From positions 1,550,001 to 1,614,000 of the forward strand of contig NZ_CP047209.1 in NCBI RefSeq assembly GCF_030408755.1: a DNA stretch of 64,000 nucleotides, written 5' to 3'. The translations under genes were made by a program, and so were the position numbers. Positions 55,809-64,000 of the stretch are shown piece after piece. This DNA is from Corynebacterium felinum. GTDB lineage: Bacteria; Actinomycetota; Actinomycetes; Mycobacteriales; Mycobacteriaceae. The notes beneath the pieces are model-generated. The model did not search any database. It was not told where the DNA came from and was given only the letters and a program-made list of their open reading frames with translations. Position 1 is the stretch's first letter. Every line of letters starts with the position of its first letter.

Positions 55809-56891
55809 ATGAACGCAATTACACAGCTGGCGCAGGTTGGCACTTCGACGTGGTTGGATGATCTAAGCCGCGAGCGCATTGAATCGGGCAACCTATCAGA
55901 GATCATCGCGAGCAAGAATATTGTGGGAGTGACCACTAACCCGGCTATTTTTGCTGCTGCTATGAGCAAGGGTACTGCGTACGATGCTCAGATTGATCAG
56001 CTGAAAGCAGCTGGGGTGAAGGCTGATGAAGCCGTGTACGCCATGAGCATTGAGGACGTGCGTGCTGCTTGCGATCTGTTTGCAGATATTTACCAACACA
56101 GCGCGGGCGCAGACGGTCGGGTATCGATCGAGGTCGATCCGCGTACTTCTGAGGATGCGGATGCAACGCTGGCGCAGGCGCGACAACTGTGGAAAAAAGT
56201 TGATCGTGAAAATGTGATGATCAAGATCCCAGCGACAGAAGGCTCCCTTCCCGCAATTGCTGATGCTTTGGCGGAGGGTATTAGTGTCAATGTGACGTTG
56301 ATTTTCTCTGTTCCCCGCTACCGCGAAGTGGTTGCTACGTACATCAAGGGCATTACTCGTGCTGCGGAAGCAGGCTTGGATGTGTCCAAGATTCACTCGG
56401 TCGCTTCATTCTTCGTGTCCCGCCTAGATACTGAGGTGGATCGTCGCTTGGATAAGATCGGTACTGAGCAGGCGCTTGCGTTGCGTGGCAAGGTTGGTAT
56501 CGCCAATGCTCGTCGTGCATATGCGGTTTTTACTGAGCTTTTCGACGCCGCCACACTGCCTGAAGGCGCGAATCTGCAGCGCCCACTCTGGGCATCTACC
56601 GGTGTGAAGAACCCCGAGTACCCTCAAGATTTGTATGTGCGTGAATTGGCTGGTGCTCACACTGTGAATACGATGCCAGAGTCCACCATTGATGCTGTCC
56701 TTGCGGGCGAGAATATCAATGGTGACACCCTTTCGGGTAGGGCGCAGGCCGCTGAGGATTTGTTTAAGGAACTAGAAAATATCGGTATTGACTTCGAAGA
56801 TGTTTTTGCACTTCTTGAGCGTGAAGGTGTGGAGAAATTCGTGGCAGCCTGGAATGAATTGCTCGAACTGATGGAAGCGCGATTGAGCTAA
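55809..56891 (+). CDS. tal: Transaldolase
   Basis: 360 residues from the ATG at 55809 (MNAITQLAQVGTSTWLDDL), the same length as the C. glutamicum enzyme; a GTG at 55788 adds seven residues. The Schiff-base lysine lies in N-V-M-I-K-I-P-A-T (about 139). Transfers a three-carbon unit in the pentose phosphate pathway. Followed by a terminator before zwf. Confidence 0.96.
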   Translation: MNAITQLAQVGTSTWLDDLSRERIESGNLSEIIASKNIVGVTTNPAIFAAAMSKGTAYDAQIDQLKAAGVKADEAVYAMSIEDVRAACDLFADIYQHSAGADGRVSIEVDPRTSEDADATLAQARQLWKKVDRENVMIKIPATEGSLPAIADALAEGISVNVTLIFSVPRYREVVATYIKGITRAAEAGLDVSKIHSVASFFVSRLDTEVDRRLDKIGTEQALALRGKVGIANARRAYAVFTELFDAATLPEGANLQRPLWASTGVKNPEYPQDLYVRELAGAHTVNTMPESTIDAVLAGENINGDTLSGRAQAAEDLFKELENIGIDFEDVFALLEREGVEKFVAAWNELLELMEARLS

Positions 56892-56914
56892 GCGTTTTCC
56901 TTCAGAAACAATGG

Positions 56915-56953
56915 ATGTGCCTACCTGACTACTATGGTCGTAGGCACATTTTT
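56915..56953 (+). terminator. Terminator between tal and zwf
   Basis: TGTGCCTAC (56916-56924) pairs with GTAGGCACA (56940-56948), followed by five T. Confidence 0.8.
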
Positions 56954-57029
56954 CATTCCACATCTATGTGATTGTGTAAACGTATGTGGACGTGTGGCAG
57001 TGGGTTATGTGCTACCAACCTTCCACAGG

Positions 57030-57046
57030 TAGACTGCTAGGACGTG
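57030..57046 (+). promoter_or_regulatory. Leaderless promoter of zwf
   Basis: TAGACT (57030-57035) is exactly 8 nt before the GTG at 57044, the same architecture as at ctaA and the ABC-2 ATPase. No ribosome site precedes the GTG. Confidence 0.6.
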
Positions 57047-58618
57047 AGTGAAAGCGTGAGTAACCAATCGGATACGGAAGCAAAATTTTCATCCGCGCCA
57101 TGGGAAAATCCATTGCGCGATGCGGGCGATAAACGCCTCCCCTTAATCGCAGGCCCATCCGGAATGGTCATTTTCGGTGTCACCGGCGATCTAGCGAAAA
57201 AGAAGCTACTTCCAGCAATTTATGACCTCGCCTCCCGTGGGCTTTTGCCCGCAGGTTTCCCATTGGTGGGATACGGGCGTCGCGACTGGTCGAAACAAGA
57301 TTTTGAGCAGTATGTTCTTGAAGCCGTGAAAGCTGGTGCACGCACGGAGTTCCGCGAAAACGTGTGGCAGCGTTTGGCTGAGGGTATGCACTTTGTCAAG
57401 GGTAATTTCGATGATGATGCAGCGTTTGATGCCTTGGCCGCACAACTGAAGGAATTGGATGCATCCCGTGGCACTGCTGGGAACTGGGCTTTCTATCTTT
57501 CTGTTCCACCGGACTATTTCTCTGACGTGTGTCACCAGTTGCAACGTTCAGGGATGGCTCACGCGCAGGGGCATGCGTGGCGTCGTGTGATCGTCGAAAA
57601 GCCTTTTGGCAATGATCAACAGACCGCACGGGAACTGAACAGGTTGATTAACTCTGTTTTCCCTGAAAAGTCAGTGTTCCGCATCGACCACTACTTGGGT
57701 AAAGAAACCGTACAGAACATCATGGCGCTGCGTTTCGCCAACCAACTGTTCGACCCATTGTGGAATTCCCACTACATCGATCATGTGCAAATCACCATGG
57801 CTGAGGATATCGGCTTGGGTGGACGCGCCGGCTACTATGACGGAATTGGCGCCGCGCGTGACGTCATTCAGAACCACCTTATTCAGTTGCTGGCTTTGGT
57901 GGCGATGGAAGAACCTATCGACTTCACCCCTGAGCAACTCCAGGCCGAGAAAATCAAGGTGCTTCGAGCTACGTCTCCTGTGGAGCCTTTTGCTAAAACG
58001 ACCGCTCGTGGTCAGTATGCATCGGGTTGGCAGGGCAGCGAATATGTTCAGGGTTTGCGGGAAGAAGAGGGCTTCGATCCGAATTCAACCACCGAAACCT
58101 ATGCTGCTTGCACACTGCAGATCAATTCGCGTCGCTGGGCTGGTGTGCCGTTTTATCTGCGTACCGGTAAGCGTTTGGGCCGTCGCGTGACCGAAATCGC
58201 TTTGGTATTTAAAGATGCACCTCACCAGCCTTTCAGCGAGGGTTCGCGCCATGCGCAGGGCCAAAACGTGGTGGTTATTCGTGTGCAGCCTGATGAGGGT
58301 ATGCTGATGCGCTTCGGTTCCAAGGTGCCAGGTTCTGGCATGGAAGTTCGTGATGTGAACATGGACTTCTCCTATTCGGAGGCTTTCACTGAGGAGTCCC
58401 CAGAAGCCTACGAGCGTTTGATTTTGGATGCGTTGTTGGATGAAGCGTCCCTGTTCCCAACAAATGAAGAGGTGGAATTGTCGTGGAAGATCCTCGACCC
58501 CATCTTGGAGTATTGGGCGCAGCGTGGCCAACCTGAAGAGTATCCAGCTGGTACGTGGGGTCCGGAATCGGCTGACCGGATGCTCGCACGCCACAATCGT
58601 GCATGGCGACGCCCTTAA
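57044..58618 (+). CDS. zwf: Glucose-6-phosphate 1-dehydrogenase
   Basis: 524 residues from the GTG at 57044; a GTG at 57056 is in frame. The NADP site is G-V-T-G-D-L-A-K-K-K (about 45-54), and the active site R-I-D-H-Y-L-G-K-E (about 213-221). It makes 6-phosphogluconolactone and NADPH. opcA, which stabilises it, follows 14 bp later. Together they form the oxidative branch with pgl. Confidence 0.97.
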   Translation: MSESVSNQSDTEAKFSSAPWENPLRDAGDKRLPLIAGPSGMVIFGVTGDLAKKKLLPAIYDLASRGLLPAGFPLVGYGRRDWSKQDFEQYVLEAVKAGARTEFRENVWQRLAEGMHFVKGNFDDDAAFDALAAQLKELDASRGTAGNWAFYLSVPPDYFSDVCHQLQRSGMAHAQGHAWRRVIVEKPFGNDQQTARELNRLINSVFPEKSVFRIDHYLGKETVQNIMALRFANQLFDPLWNSHYIDHVQITMAEDIGLGGRAGYYDGIGAARDVIQNHLIQLLALVAMEEPIDFTPEQLQAEKIKVLRATSPVEPFAKTTARGQYASGWQGSEYVQGLREEEGFDPNSTTETYAACTLQINSRRWAGVPFYLRTGKRLGRRVTEIALVFKDAPHQPFSEGSRHAQGQNVVVIRVQPDEGMLMRFGSKVPGSGMEVRDVNMDFSYSEAFTEESPEAYERLILDALLDEASLFPTNEEVELSWKILDPILEYWAQRGQPEEYPAGTWGPESADRMLARHNRAWRRP

Positions 58619-58632
58619 GGAGTAAAAGAAGA

Positions 58633-59595
58633 ATGATTTTCGAACTACCAAACTCTGATACGAGGGAAATTGCCAAAACCTTGGTGCGTATTCGCGACAA
58701 CGGAGTGCAATCCACCACCTCGCGTGTACTGACCCTCATTGTGGTTGCTAAGGCCACCGATGATCTCAGCGCTGTGATTGATGCGGCTAAGGATGCTTCA
58801 CGCGAGCACCCATCTCGTGTGATTGTTCTTGTCACCGGTGATGCTCATGCTGAGCACCGCTTGGATGCTGAGGTGCGCATAGGTGGCGATGCGGGTGCCG
58901 CTGAGTTGATTGTGATCCGTCTGAACGGTGAAGTTGTTCATCATCTCGTTCATGTGGTCACTCCCCTTCTTCTTCCTGATACCCCCATTGTGGTGTGGTG
59001 GCCCTTTACTGCCCCTGTTCATCCTTCGGAGGATCAGCTGGGTAAAATTGCACAGCGCCGCATCACAGATGCAGAGTTTGATCCGTTGGTGGATGCTTTG
59101 TACAACCGCCGTAATGCCTACGCCCCCGGCGATTCCGACATTTCGTGGGCGCGACTGACCCCTTGGCGTGGTGTGTTAGCGTCCGCTTTGGACCAGCCAC
59201 CGCACGAGATGGTGGTGGAAGCTAAGGTTTATGGCCCGGCTTCTTCCCCATCGGTGGATCTGGCTGCTGGTTGGCTGGTTGATCGCTTGGGCGTGACTGT
59301 CACGCGAATGATCACCCCAGAATCACAGCAGCATTGTGGTTGTTCGAAGCGTCGCAATGTGGTTCCTGTGATGCGTGCCGAGTTGATCCGCCCCTCGGGA
59401 ACGATTGTGTTGGAAGCGTGCGATCATAATGAGACTATTGCAGTGACCATGCCAGGTCGCGCGACTGCGAAAGTTGCGGTGAATCTGCGTACAGAAGCTG
59501 ATTGTTTGGCTGAGGAACTGCGTCATCTCGACCCAGATTCCGCTTACGAGCGCGCCCTTCATGGGTTAACACGCGTGTACTACCCTGTGGTGTAG
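58633..59595 (+). CDS. opcA: Glucose-6-phosphate dehydrogenase assembly protein OpcA
   Basis: 320 residues from the ATG at 58633 (MIFELPNSDTREIAK), with AAGGAG ahead; a start at 58603 would overlap zwf. OpcA is needed for full activity of the multimeric Zwf in corynebacteria. The region P-I-V-V-W-W-P (about 120) and H-C-G-C-S-K-R-R are typical for the family. Confidence 0.95.
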   Translation: MIFELPNSDTREIAKTLVRIRDNGVQSTTSRVLTLIVVAKATDDLSAVIDAAKDASREHPSRVIVLVTGDAHAEHRLDAEVRIGGDAGAAELIVIRLNGEVVHHLVHVVTPLLLPDTPIVVWWPFTAPVHPSEDQLGKIAQRRITDAEFDPLVDALYNRRNAYAPGDSDISWARLTPWRGVLASALDQPPHEMVVEAKVYGPASSPSVDLAAGWLVDRLGVTVTRMITPESQQHCGCSKRRNVVPVMRAELIRPSGTIVLEACDHNETIAVTMPGRATAKVAVNLRTEADCLAEELRHLDPDSAYERALHGLTRVYYPVV

Positions 59596-59625
59596 TGAAA
59601 AACTTTCGCCCATGTGCTCTTTCAT

Positions 59626-59675
59626 AGCCTTGGCTTTGTGGGATAAACTTTGTTCCTAAGGCCAAGGCTTATGCC
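59626..59675 (+). terminator. Possible hairpin between opcA and pgl
   Basis: AGCCTTGGC (59626-59634) pairs with GCCAAGGCT (59661-59669) around a 26-nt loop, followed by TATGCCTTTT. A full terminator is doubtful because of the loop and the broken T run; it may attenuate read-through to pgl. Confidence 0.4.
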
Positions 59676-59777
59676 TTTTCTTGATAGCTATTCTCACAAG
59701 TTTTTTACTATGCGAATGGTTATCGCATTGTCCGTGAATTTCTTTTTCCTCTTTTTAAGGAGTTTGACTAAAACACC

Positions 59778-60494
59778 ATGCTTGAAGTTCTGAAGCTTGA
59801 TTCTCTCGACGAGGTATGCAAACAGGCAGCCGGTGATTTTGCCAAGGTTGTGCGTGATGTGAGCAAGAATGGGGGCAAGCATGGCGATGGTCTCGCCCGC
59901 GTGGTACTCACCGGCGGTGGCGCAGGTATTGGGATGCTGCGTGAGCTGAAAGATGCCGATATCAACTGGGAACTTGTGCATGTGTTCTTTGGTGATGAAC
60001 GCAATATCGATGTCACACATCCCGATTCTAACGAGGGACAAGCCCGCACCGCGTTGTTAGAACATGTGGACATTCCGGAGGCGAATATTCACGGTTACGG
60101 GCTCGGTGGTGTGGATATGGCTGATGCTGCTGAGGCTTATGAGGCTGTGCTGAAGGATTTCGCTCCGCAGGGTTTTGATTTGCACGTGCTAGGAATGGGT
60201 GGTGAGGGGCATATTAATTCCTTGTTCCCCCACACCCAAGCGGTCGCAGAGGAAACGAAGCTGGTGCTTCCCATCTACGATTCGCCGAAACCCCCGAGCG
60301 AAAGGGTAACACTCACGTTGCCGGCTATCGCACGCTCGACTAAGGTGTGGCTGTTAGTTGCCGGCGAGGAAAAAGCTGAAGCTGCCGCGCATGTGGTGCG
60401 GGGGTCTTCCGCGTCTGAGTGGCCTGCTGCTGGTGCTCAGGGGAGCGAGCAGACACGTTTGTATCTCGCGCAGAGTGCTGCTGGCTTGCTGTAA
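59778..60494 (+). CDS. pgl: 6-phosphogluconolactonase
   Basis: 238 residues of the DevB family. Motifs: T-G-G-G-A-G-I-G-M-L near 40, F-F-G-D-E-R near 70, and G-M-G-G-E-G-H-I-N-S-L-F-P near 143 with the catalytic His. It hydrolyses 6-phosphogluconolactone after Zwf. AAGGAG lies 15 nt ahead of the ATG. Last of the pentose phosphate genes. Confidence 0.95.
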   Translation: MLEVLKLDSLDEVCKQAAGDFAKVVRDVSKNGGKHGDGLARVVLTGGGAGIGMLRELKDADINWELVHVFFGDERNIDVTHPDSNEGQARTALLEHVDIPEANIHGYGLGGVDMADAAEAYEAVLKDFAPQGFDLHVLGMGGEGHINSLFPHTQAVAEETKLVLPIYDSPKPPSERVTLTLPAIARSTKVWLLVAGEEKAEAAAHVVRGSSASEWPAAGAQGSEQTRLYLAQSAAGLL

Positions 60495-60503
60495 CGCGTA
60501 TCG

Positions 60504-60560
60504 ACGCCCCATACTTGCTTCCCCTCCGAGAAACAGGGAGTAAAGTATGGGGTGTTTTTG
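60504..60560 (+). terminator. pgl terminator
   Basis: ACGCCCCATACTT (60504-60516) pairs with AAGTATGGGGTGT (60543-60555) with one wobble or mismatch, an inner CTCC/GGAG pair, and a T run after it. Confidence 0.85.
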
Positions 60561-60568
60561 TTGGGACT

Positions 60569-61597
60569 TTAGCGCTCTAGAGGTGCTGTGTTTTTCACAA
60601 TGCGCAGGAGATACAGTCCGAGAAGGATGATGAAAAACAGCGCGATAGCGCTCACGATGAGCATCCGTTTTTTCACCGGCCCAGTGGGTGACGTCAGGAC
60701 CTCGCTGGGGCGTACGGTAGCTGAAATTCGGGGCTGTTCAGTCGGTTGATTAGTAGGCTCCACCGCAGTGGCATCATATTTATCAAACTCTTCTGCTTTG
60801 CCGCACTGGCGTAGTGCAAAAGTTTGTTTCCGTACCACTGCCGCGTGAATCTTCCGGAATGTACGCAACAAGGGTGCGACAAGGGTTTGTTTTTCTTCAG
60901 GGATACCGGCGAGAATCTGCTCATGGTACTGCTCAAGCCGCCACATAATTGTTGTGGCTTGAATTGCGAGTGCAACTTGGTCAGATTTTTTTGCTTCGCT
61001 TGAAGGGTAAATGCCCGGTGTTTCGGCGATTTGGCGCATCCATTCTTCAAAGTCATGGTCGGTGACATCGGGAAGTTCTTGCACTGGGATGCGCCAGGAA
61101 CGACGGATGGAGTTCACGAAATCTTGGTCTGCGTAACGTGCACGCACCAACACAGTCAGGTGCCAACGGAACCACGACACATCGGCGCTACCAAAGCCCA
61201 CGTTGCTCAGTTCTGTTTCCACCCGATCCAGTGCTGCCAAATAATCTGGGTTTACAGGAGTGAGGGACGAGTGGTCGTGCGCAAAACCTTTGTCAGGACT
61301 CGGGACAGCAGAAGTGATGTCTCCCCCACCAAGTTCGCCGTAACGTTTGAGAGCTTGTTGGGAAACACCTGTGGTGGCAAAAAAGTGATCGAGCGTGGGT
61401 GATACGGTGCTGCGGATCAACAAGGCAAATTCATCGCCGTGATCCTCTTCTTTTTTCACCGAGAACACGCAGTGTGTGCCATCATAGACAACCGAGTAGT
61501 TAATAGGGTCGTCGTATTCGCCTTGCGCCAGCGCTGGCTGGATTGCTGAGCCCGCAACGCACAGTGCAGTAAGTGCGGTGGCAGCAATTCGCCTCAT
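60569..61597 (-). CDS. Exported, membrane-anchored protein of unknown function
   Basis: 342 residues: signal peptide (MRRIAATALTALCVAGSAIQPALA), then an alpha-rich extracytoplasmic region (25-300) with no domain I recognise, a Thr/Pro-rich stalk (about 280-310), and a C-terminal membrane helix (about 315-335) with a short basic tail. Two cysteines (Cys43 and one near 269) could form a disulfide outside the cell. The layout is that of a type I surface or periplasmic protein. Corynebacterium-specific as far as I can judge. Converges with pgl. Confidence 0.65.
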   Translation of the reverse strand: MRRIAATALTALCVAGSAIQPALAQGEYDDPINYSVVYDGTHCVFSVKKEEDHGDEFALLIRSTVSPTLDHFFATTGVSQQALKRYGELGGGDITSAVPSPDKGFAHDHSSLTPVNPDYLAALDRVETELSNVGFGSADVSWFRWHLTVLVRARYADQDFVNSIRRSWRIPVQELPDVTDHDFEEWMRQIAETPGIYPSSEAKKSDQVALAIQATTIMWRLEQYHEQILAGIPEEKQTLVAPLLRTFRKIHAAVVRKQTFALRQCGKAEEFDKYDATAVEPTNQPTEQPRISATVRPSEVLTSPTGPVKKRMLIVSAIALFFIILLGLYLLRIVKNTAPLER

Positions 61598-61956
61598 GAA
61601 CTTCCTCTCAAAAATAATAGGGGCTTTATCAAAATTGTTAGGGAATCAGCTAAAGGAAAAACCATAACGCTCTCATTTTAACTGTGTTTATCTTAAGCTG
61701 CATGAAATACTAGCCAAGACAACCCTTGTTTTCTTACACGTGCACCCGAGCCTTCATGCATTGAGGTGACATTGAGCAGTGTTTCACTCACCAATTGCGC
61801 TGCCGTTGAGCTTTCATGCGCACATGCTCCCCAAGCACGGTTCGTCTCCACGTAACGGAAAACGCCCACAATGCCGTGCACTGCGGGAATGTAGACCTGT
61901 AAACAACACCACGAGTTTACACAGTATTCTCCGGAAAAATAAAATCTTCTACTCAC
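61598..61956. other. Gene-free interval upstream of the exported protein
   Basis: About 360 bp. No frame here has a ribosome site or family resemblance; the minus-strand frame 61693-62064 runs through the secG terminator and into secG and is rejected. The A/T-rich part near 61610-61690 should contain the promoter of the exported protein gene. Confidence 0.5.
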
Positions 61957-61996
61957 GAAAAACCCCTGAACATGTACTGTGACACATTCAGGGGAA
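61957..61996 (-). terminator. secG terminator
   Basis: On the minus strand CCCCTGAA (61994-61987) pairs with TTCAGGGG (61970-61963), followed by TTTTTCG. It starts 19 bp after the secG stop. Confidence 0.82.
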
Positions 61997-62012
61997 CGTA
62001 CATTTGGGAAAA

Positions 62013-62249
62013 CTAGACTGCGTAGGCCTGCACCATGTTCAGTGCGATAATGCACACGATCCATACCAAACCGGTGAAAATGGTGAAACGGTCAAGGTTT
62101 TTCTCAACCACGGTGGAGCCGGAAAGATTCGACTGGACACCGCCACCAAAAAGGCTTGACAATCCGCCGCCCTTACCACGGTGCAAGAGCACGAATAGGG
62201 TCATCAGAATACTGGAAATAACCAGAACGATCTGGAGGGCGAGAACCAT
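62013..62249 (-). CDS. secG: Preprotein translocase subunit SecG
   Basis: 78 residues with two membrane helices (about 4-22 and 54-74) and the typical L-L-H-R-G-K-G-G-G-L-S-S-L-F-G-G-G between them. SecG assists the SecYEG channel at the membrane. Encoded just after ppc on the same strand, as in C. glutamicum, separated by about 350 bp. Confidence 0.95.
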   Translation of the reverse strand: MVLALQIVLVISSILMTLFVLLHRGKGGGLSSLFGGGVQSNLSGSTVVEKNLDRFTIFTGLVWIVCIIALNMVQAYAV

Positions 62250-62601
62250 CTACTTAAACCTTCATTCTAAACACTCGTACCAACCCGCAAAACAGCCGAG
62301 GAACTTCTTGCTTTCAAAAAAGCACATTGCGGGCATGCCAGTTACATCTCGTCAATAATACACCACCACTCAGGTTCTATTGGTAATCGGCTGCGCTCTC
62401 CCCCACACCCAACCACCACCAATAACAACACAATGCTTTTCCATAGTAACGCCCAGAAAGGCAAAAATTAGCCTGTCAGTATCTCCTGTGACGATGAGCT
62501 ACCGACAGACTCTTCACCTTTGCTGATTGAGTATGTGCCCGCGAATGCATATTCAAAAGTGAAGAAAACCTTCGTCACAACTACACGTGAGCACACCGCC
62601 A
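62250..62601. other. Interval between ppc and secG
   Basis: 352 bp without a gene that I can support. A weak hairpin (CTTCAC against GTGACGAAG, about 62559-62578) lies just after the ppc stop on the minus strand, and might end it; the part next to secG should contain its promoter. Confidence 0.4.
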
Positions 62602-64000
62602 TTAGCCAGAGTTGCGCAAAGCAGTAGCGAGACCATTCATCGTCAAGCGGATACCGTAACCCACATTCGGATCATCTTCCTGATCGCGGTACCTGCGAAG
62701 CAACTCAATCTGAATCACGTTCAGCGGCAGCAAATAGGGGTAGCGCCGACGTACCGAACGAGCCATCTGCGGATTCTCATCCAGCAACTCCTGCGAACCC
62801 GTAACCGCTAAGAACATCTTGGTAGTCAACTCGAACTCCTCAACAATCGTCGAGTATATGCGTTGAGCAGCCTGTTGATCTTCCACTAAATCGGCGTACA
62901 GTCGTGCCAAGGTCAACTCCACCTTGCTCATCACCTGAGCCATGTTCTGCAGCACAGAACGGAAGAACGGCCACTTTTGATACTGCTGCTGCAAAGTAGC
63001 CAGGCGCTGCTGCGCATCTTCGCCCTCGCCAATCCACTCCTTTACAGCGGTACCCACACCGAACCAGCCAGGCAACATCACACGCGACTGAGCCCAGCTC
63101 AAAACCCACGGGATTGCACGCAGATCCGAAATCGCCTTGGTTTGCTTCCGCGCCGAAGGTCGCGAACCGATATTCAATGACCCGATTTCAGACAGCGGGG
63201 TTGAGGAAGTGAAATACTCGATAAAACCTGGGTCCTCATGCGCAAGCGCCGAGTACTTCCGCTGGCTTAACTGCGAAATCTCCCGCATAATCTCATAGGC
63301 TTCTTCACGGGAATCATCGGGAACATACGTCCGCAACAAGGTTGCTTCAATCGTGGCAGAGACCAACGCTTCCAAATTCCTGCGGGCAGTTTCTACCGAT
63401 CCATACTTCGCAGAAATAATCTCACCCTGCTCAGTAATACGCACCGCACCATGGACCGCACCCCGCGGCTGCGCCAATAAAGCCTCATAGGAAGGGCCAC
63501 CGCCACGGCCAACCGTGCCACCACGCCCATGGAACAAGCGCAACGTAATCCCGTGTGCGCGGGAGAGACGAACGAGCGCGGATTCGGCGTCGTAAAGCGC
63601 CCAGTTTGCAGCAAAATAGCCACCATCTTTGTTGGAATCAGAATAGCCCAACATCACTTCTTGGATATCACCCCGCTGCCGCACATAATTCCGGTACAGC
63701 GGAATACTCCACAACTGCTCAAGGATGGTCGCCCCAGCCTGCAAATCCTCAATAGTCTCAAACAACGGAATGATATCCATCGTGCCCGTCGGAGCATCAG
63801 CCTGCGCACGAATAACGCCACACTCCTTCAACAGCACCATGGCCTCAAAAATGTCCGAAACCGACTGCGCCATCGAAATAATAGAATGCGGAATCATCCG
63901 CGGACCAAACGCGGAAATAGAACGCTTTGCCTCCGCCAACAAATCCAATTCCCGCTGCGTTGCCTCACTAAACTCACCCCCGTCAGGTCCCAACAACGGC
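62602..64000 (-). CDS. ppc: Phosphoenolpyruvate carboxylase, C-terminal part
   Basis: The frame is open from the right edge of the window to the stop at 62602, giving the last 466 residues of about 900. Visible: the G-Y-S-D-S-N-K-D-G-G-Y signature, the F-H-G-R-G-G-T-V-G-R-G-G-G-P catalytic loop, and R-S-x-P-W-V-x-x-W-type R-A-I-P-W-V-L-S-W-A-Q. The C-terminal end is N-G-L-A-T-A-L-R-N-S-G, close to the usual -N-T-G needed for inhibition by aspartate. It adds bicarbonate to PEP, giving oxaloacetate. The 5' part is off the window. Confidence 0.97.
   Translation of the reverse strand, partial: PLLGPDGGEFSEATQRELDLLAEAKRSISAFGPRMIPHSIISMAQSVSDIFEAMVLLKECGVIRAQADAPTGTMDIIPLFETIEDLQAGATILEQLWSIPLYRNYVRQRGDIQEVMLGYSDSNKDGGYFAANWALYDAESALVRLSRAHGITLRLFHGRGGTVGRGGGPSYEALLAQPRGAVHGAVRITEQGEIISAKYGSVETARRNLEALVSATIEATLLRTYVPDDSREEAYEIMREISQLSQRKYSALAHEDPGFIEYFTSSTPLSEIGSLNIGSRPSARKQTKAISDLRAIPWVLSWAQSRVMLPGWFGVGTAVKEWIGEGEDAQQRLATLQQQYQKWPFFRSVLQNMAQVMSKVELTLARLYADLVEDQQAAQRIYSTIVEEFELTTKMFLAVTGSQELLDENPQMARSVRRRYPYLLPLNVIQIELLRRYRDQEDDPNVGYGIRLTMNGLATALRNSG

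Noticed and set aside
61693-62064. 123-codon frame on the minus strand
   Set aside because: It runs across the secG terminator and into secG, with no ribosome site.

Overview
The window is chromosomal DNA from a Corynebacterium, most probably Corynebacterium diphtheriae or a close relative. I base this on gene order and protein similarity recalled from memory: acn-acnR next to an NlpC/P60 RipA-type hydrolase, the sufR-B-D-C-S-U-T cluster beside mptB, ctaA/ctaB divergent from tkt-tal-zwf-opcA-pgl, and secG and ppc at the end. The same order is known from C. glutamicum. Base composition is moderate, and most genes have AAGGAG-type ribosome sites or are leaderless. No database search was possible.

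Layout. 1-8.5 kb: the 3' end of pyrD, then a leftward operon of two half-size ABC exporters, a PEBP-family protein and a small membrane protein; then tRNA-Leu(GAG), a lipoprotein with a beta-helix carbohydrate-binding domain, and an unusual zinc-ribbon/SDR oxidoreductase. 8.5-12 kb: a second, paralogous pair of ABC exporter subunits. 12-18 kb: cupin, meaB, mutB and mutA (methylmalonyl-CoA mutase). 18-24 kb: TVP38-type membrane protein, HTH protein, SPFH and NfeD proteins, DUF3097, a hypothetical protein and ferrochelatase. 24-34 kb: RipA-like peptidoglycan hydrolase, Rv1476-like membrane protein, aconitase and its repressor AcnR, a glutamine amidotransferase, DUF1990, ACT-domain and UPF0210 proteins. 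34-36 kb: a complete-looking group II intron with its reverse transcriptase. 36-40 kb: a PLDc_N-like small protein, an MFS-like protein, an ABC-F ATPase and an HNH endonuclease of the 13E12/DUF222 type. 40-46.5 kb: the Suf iron-sulfur assembly operon. 46.8-52.9 kb: mptB, a two-gene ABC-2 exporter, ctaA and ctaB. 53.5-60.5 kb: pentose phosphate genes. 60.5-64 kb: an exported protein of unknown function, secG and the 3' part of ppc.

The most unusual content is the two ABC exporter pairs. In each pair one subunit keeps Walker A, Walker B, the Q-loop and the H-loop but has lost the LSGGQ signature and the D-loop aspartate. The partner keeps a perfect LSGGQ and D-loop but lacks the whole P-loop segment, has His at the Q-loop and has no H-loop His. 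Together they can form only one nucleotide site; the second is dismantled. Both paralogous pairs share this, so it is not a sequencing error.

Other points: the group II intron lies just past the terminator of the MFS/PLDc_N operon, and a six-base IBS1-EBS1 pairing can be proposed. Three genes (ABC ATPase, ctaA, zwf) share a -10 box exactly 8 nt before a GTG start. Upstream of acn there is a textbook AcnR operator and a possible DtxR-like box. The intergenic DNA between the RipA-like gene and its neighbour contains a perfect TGTGA-N6-TCACA (GlxR/CRP-type) site.
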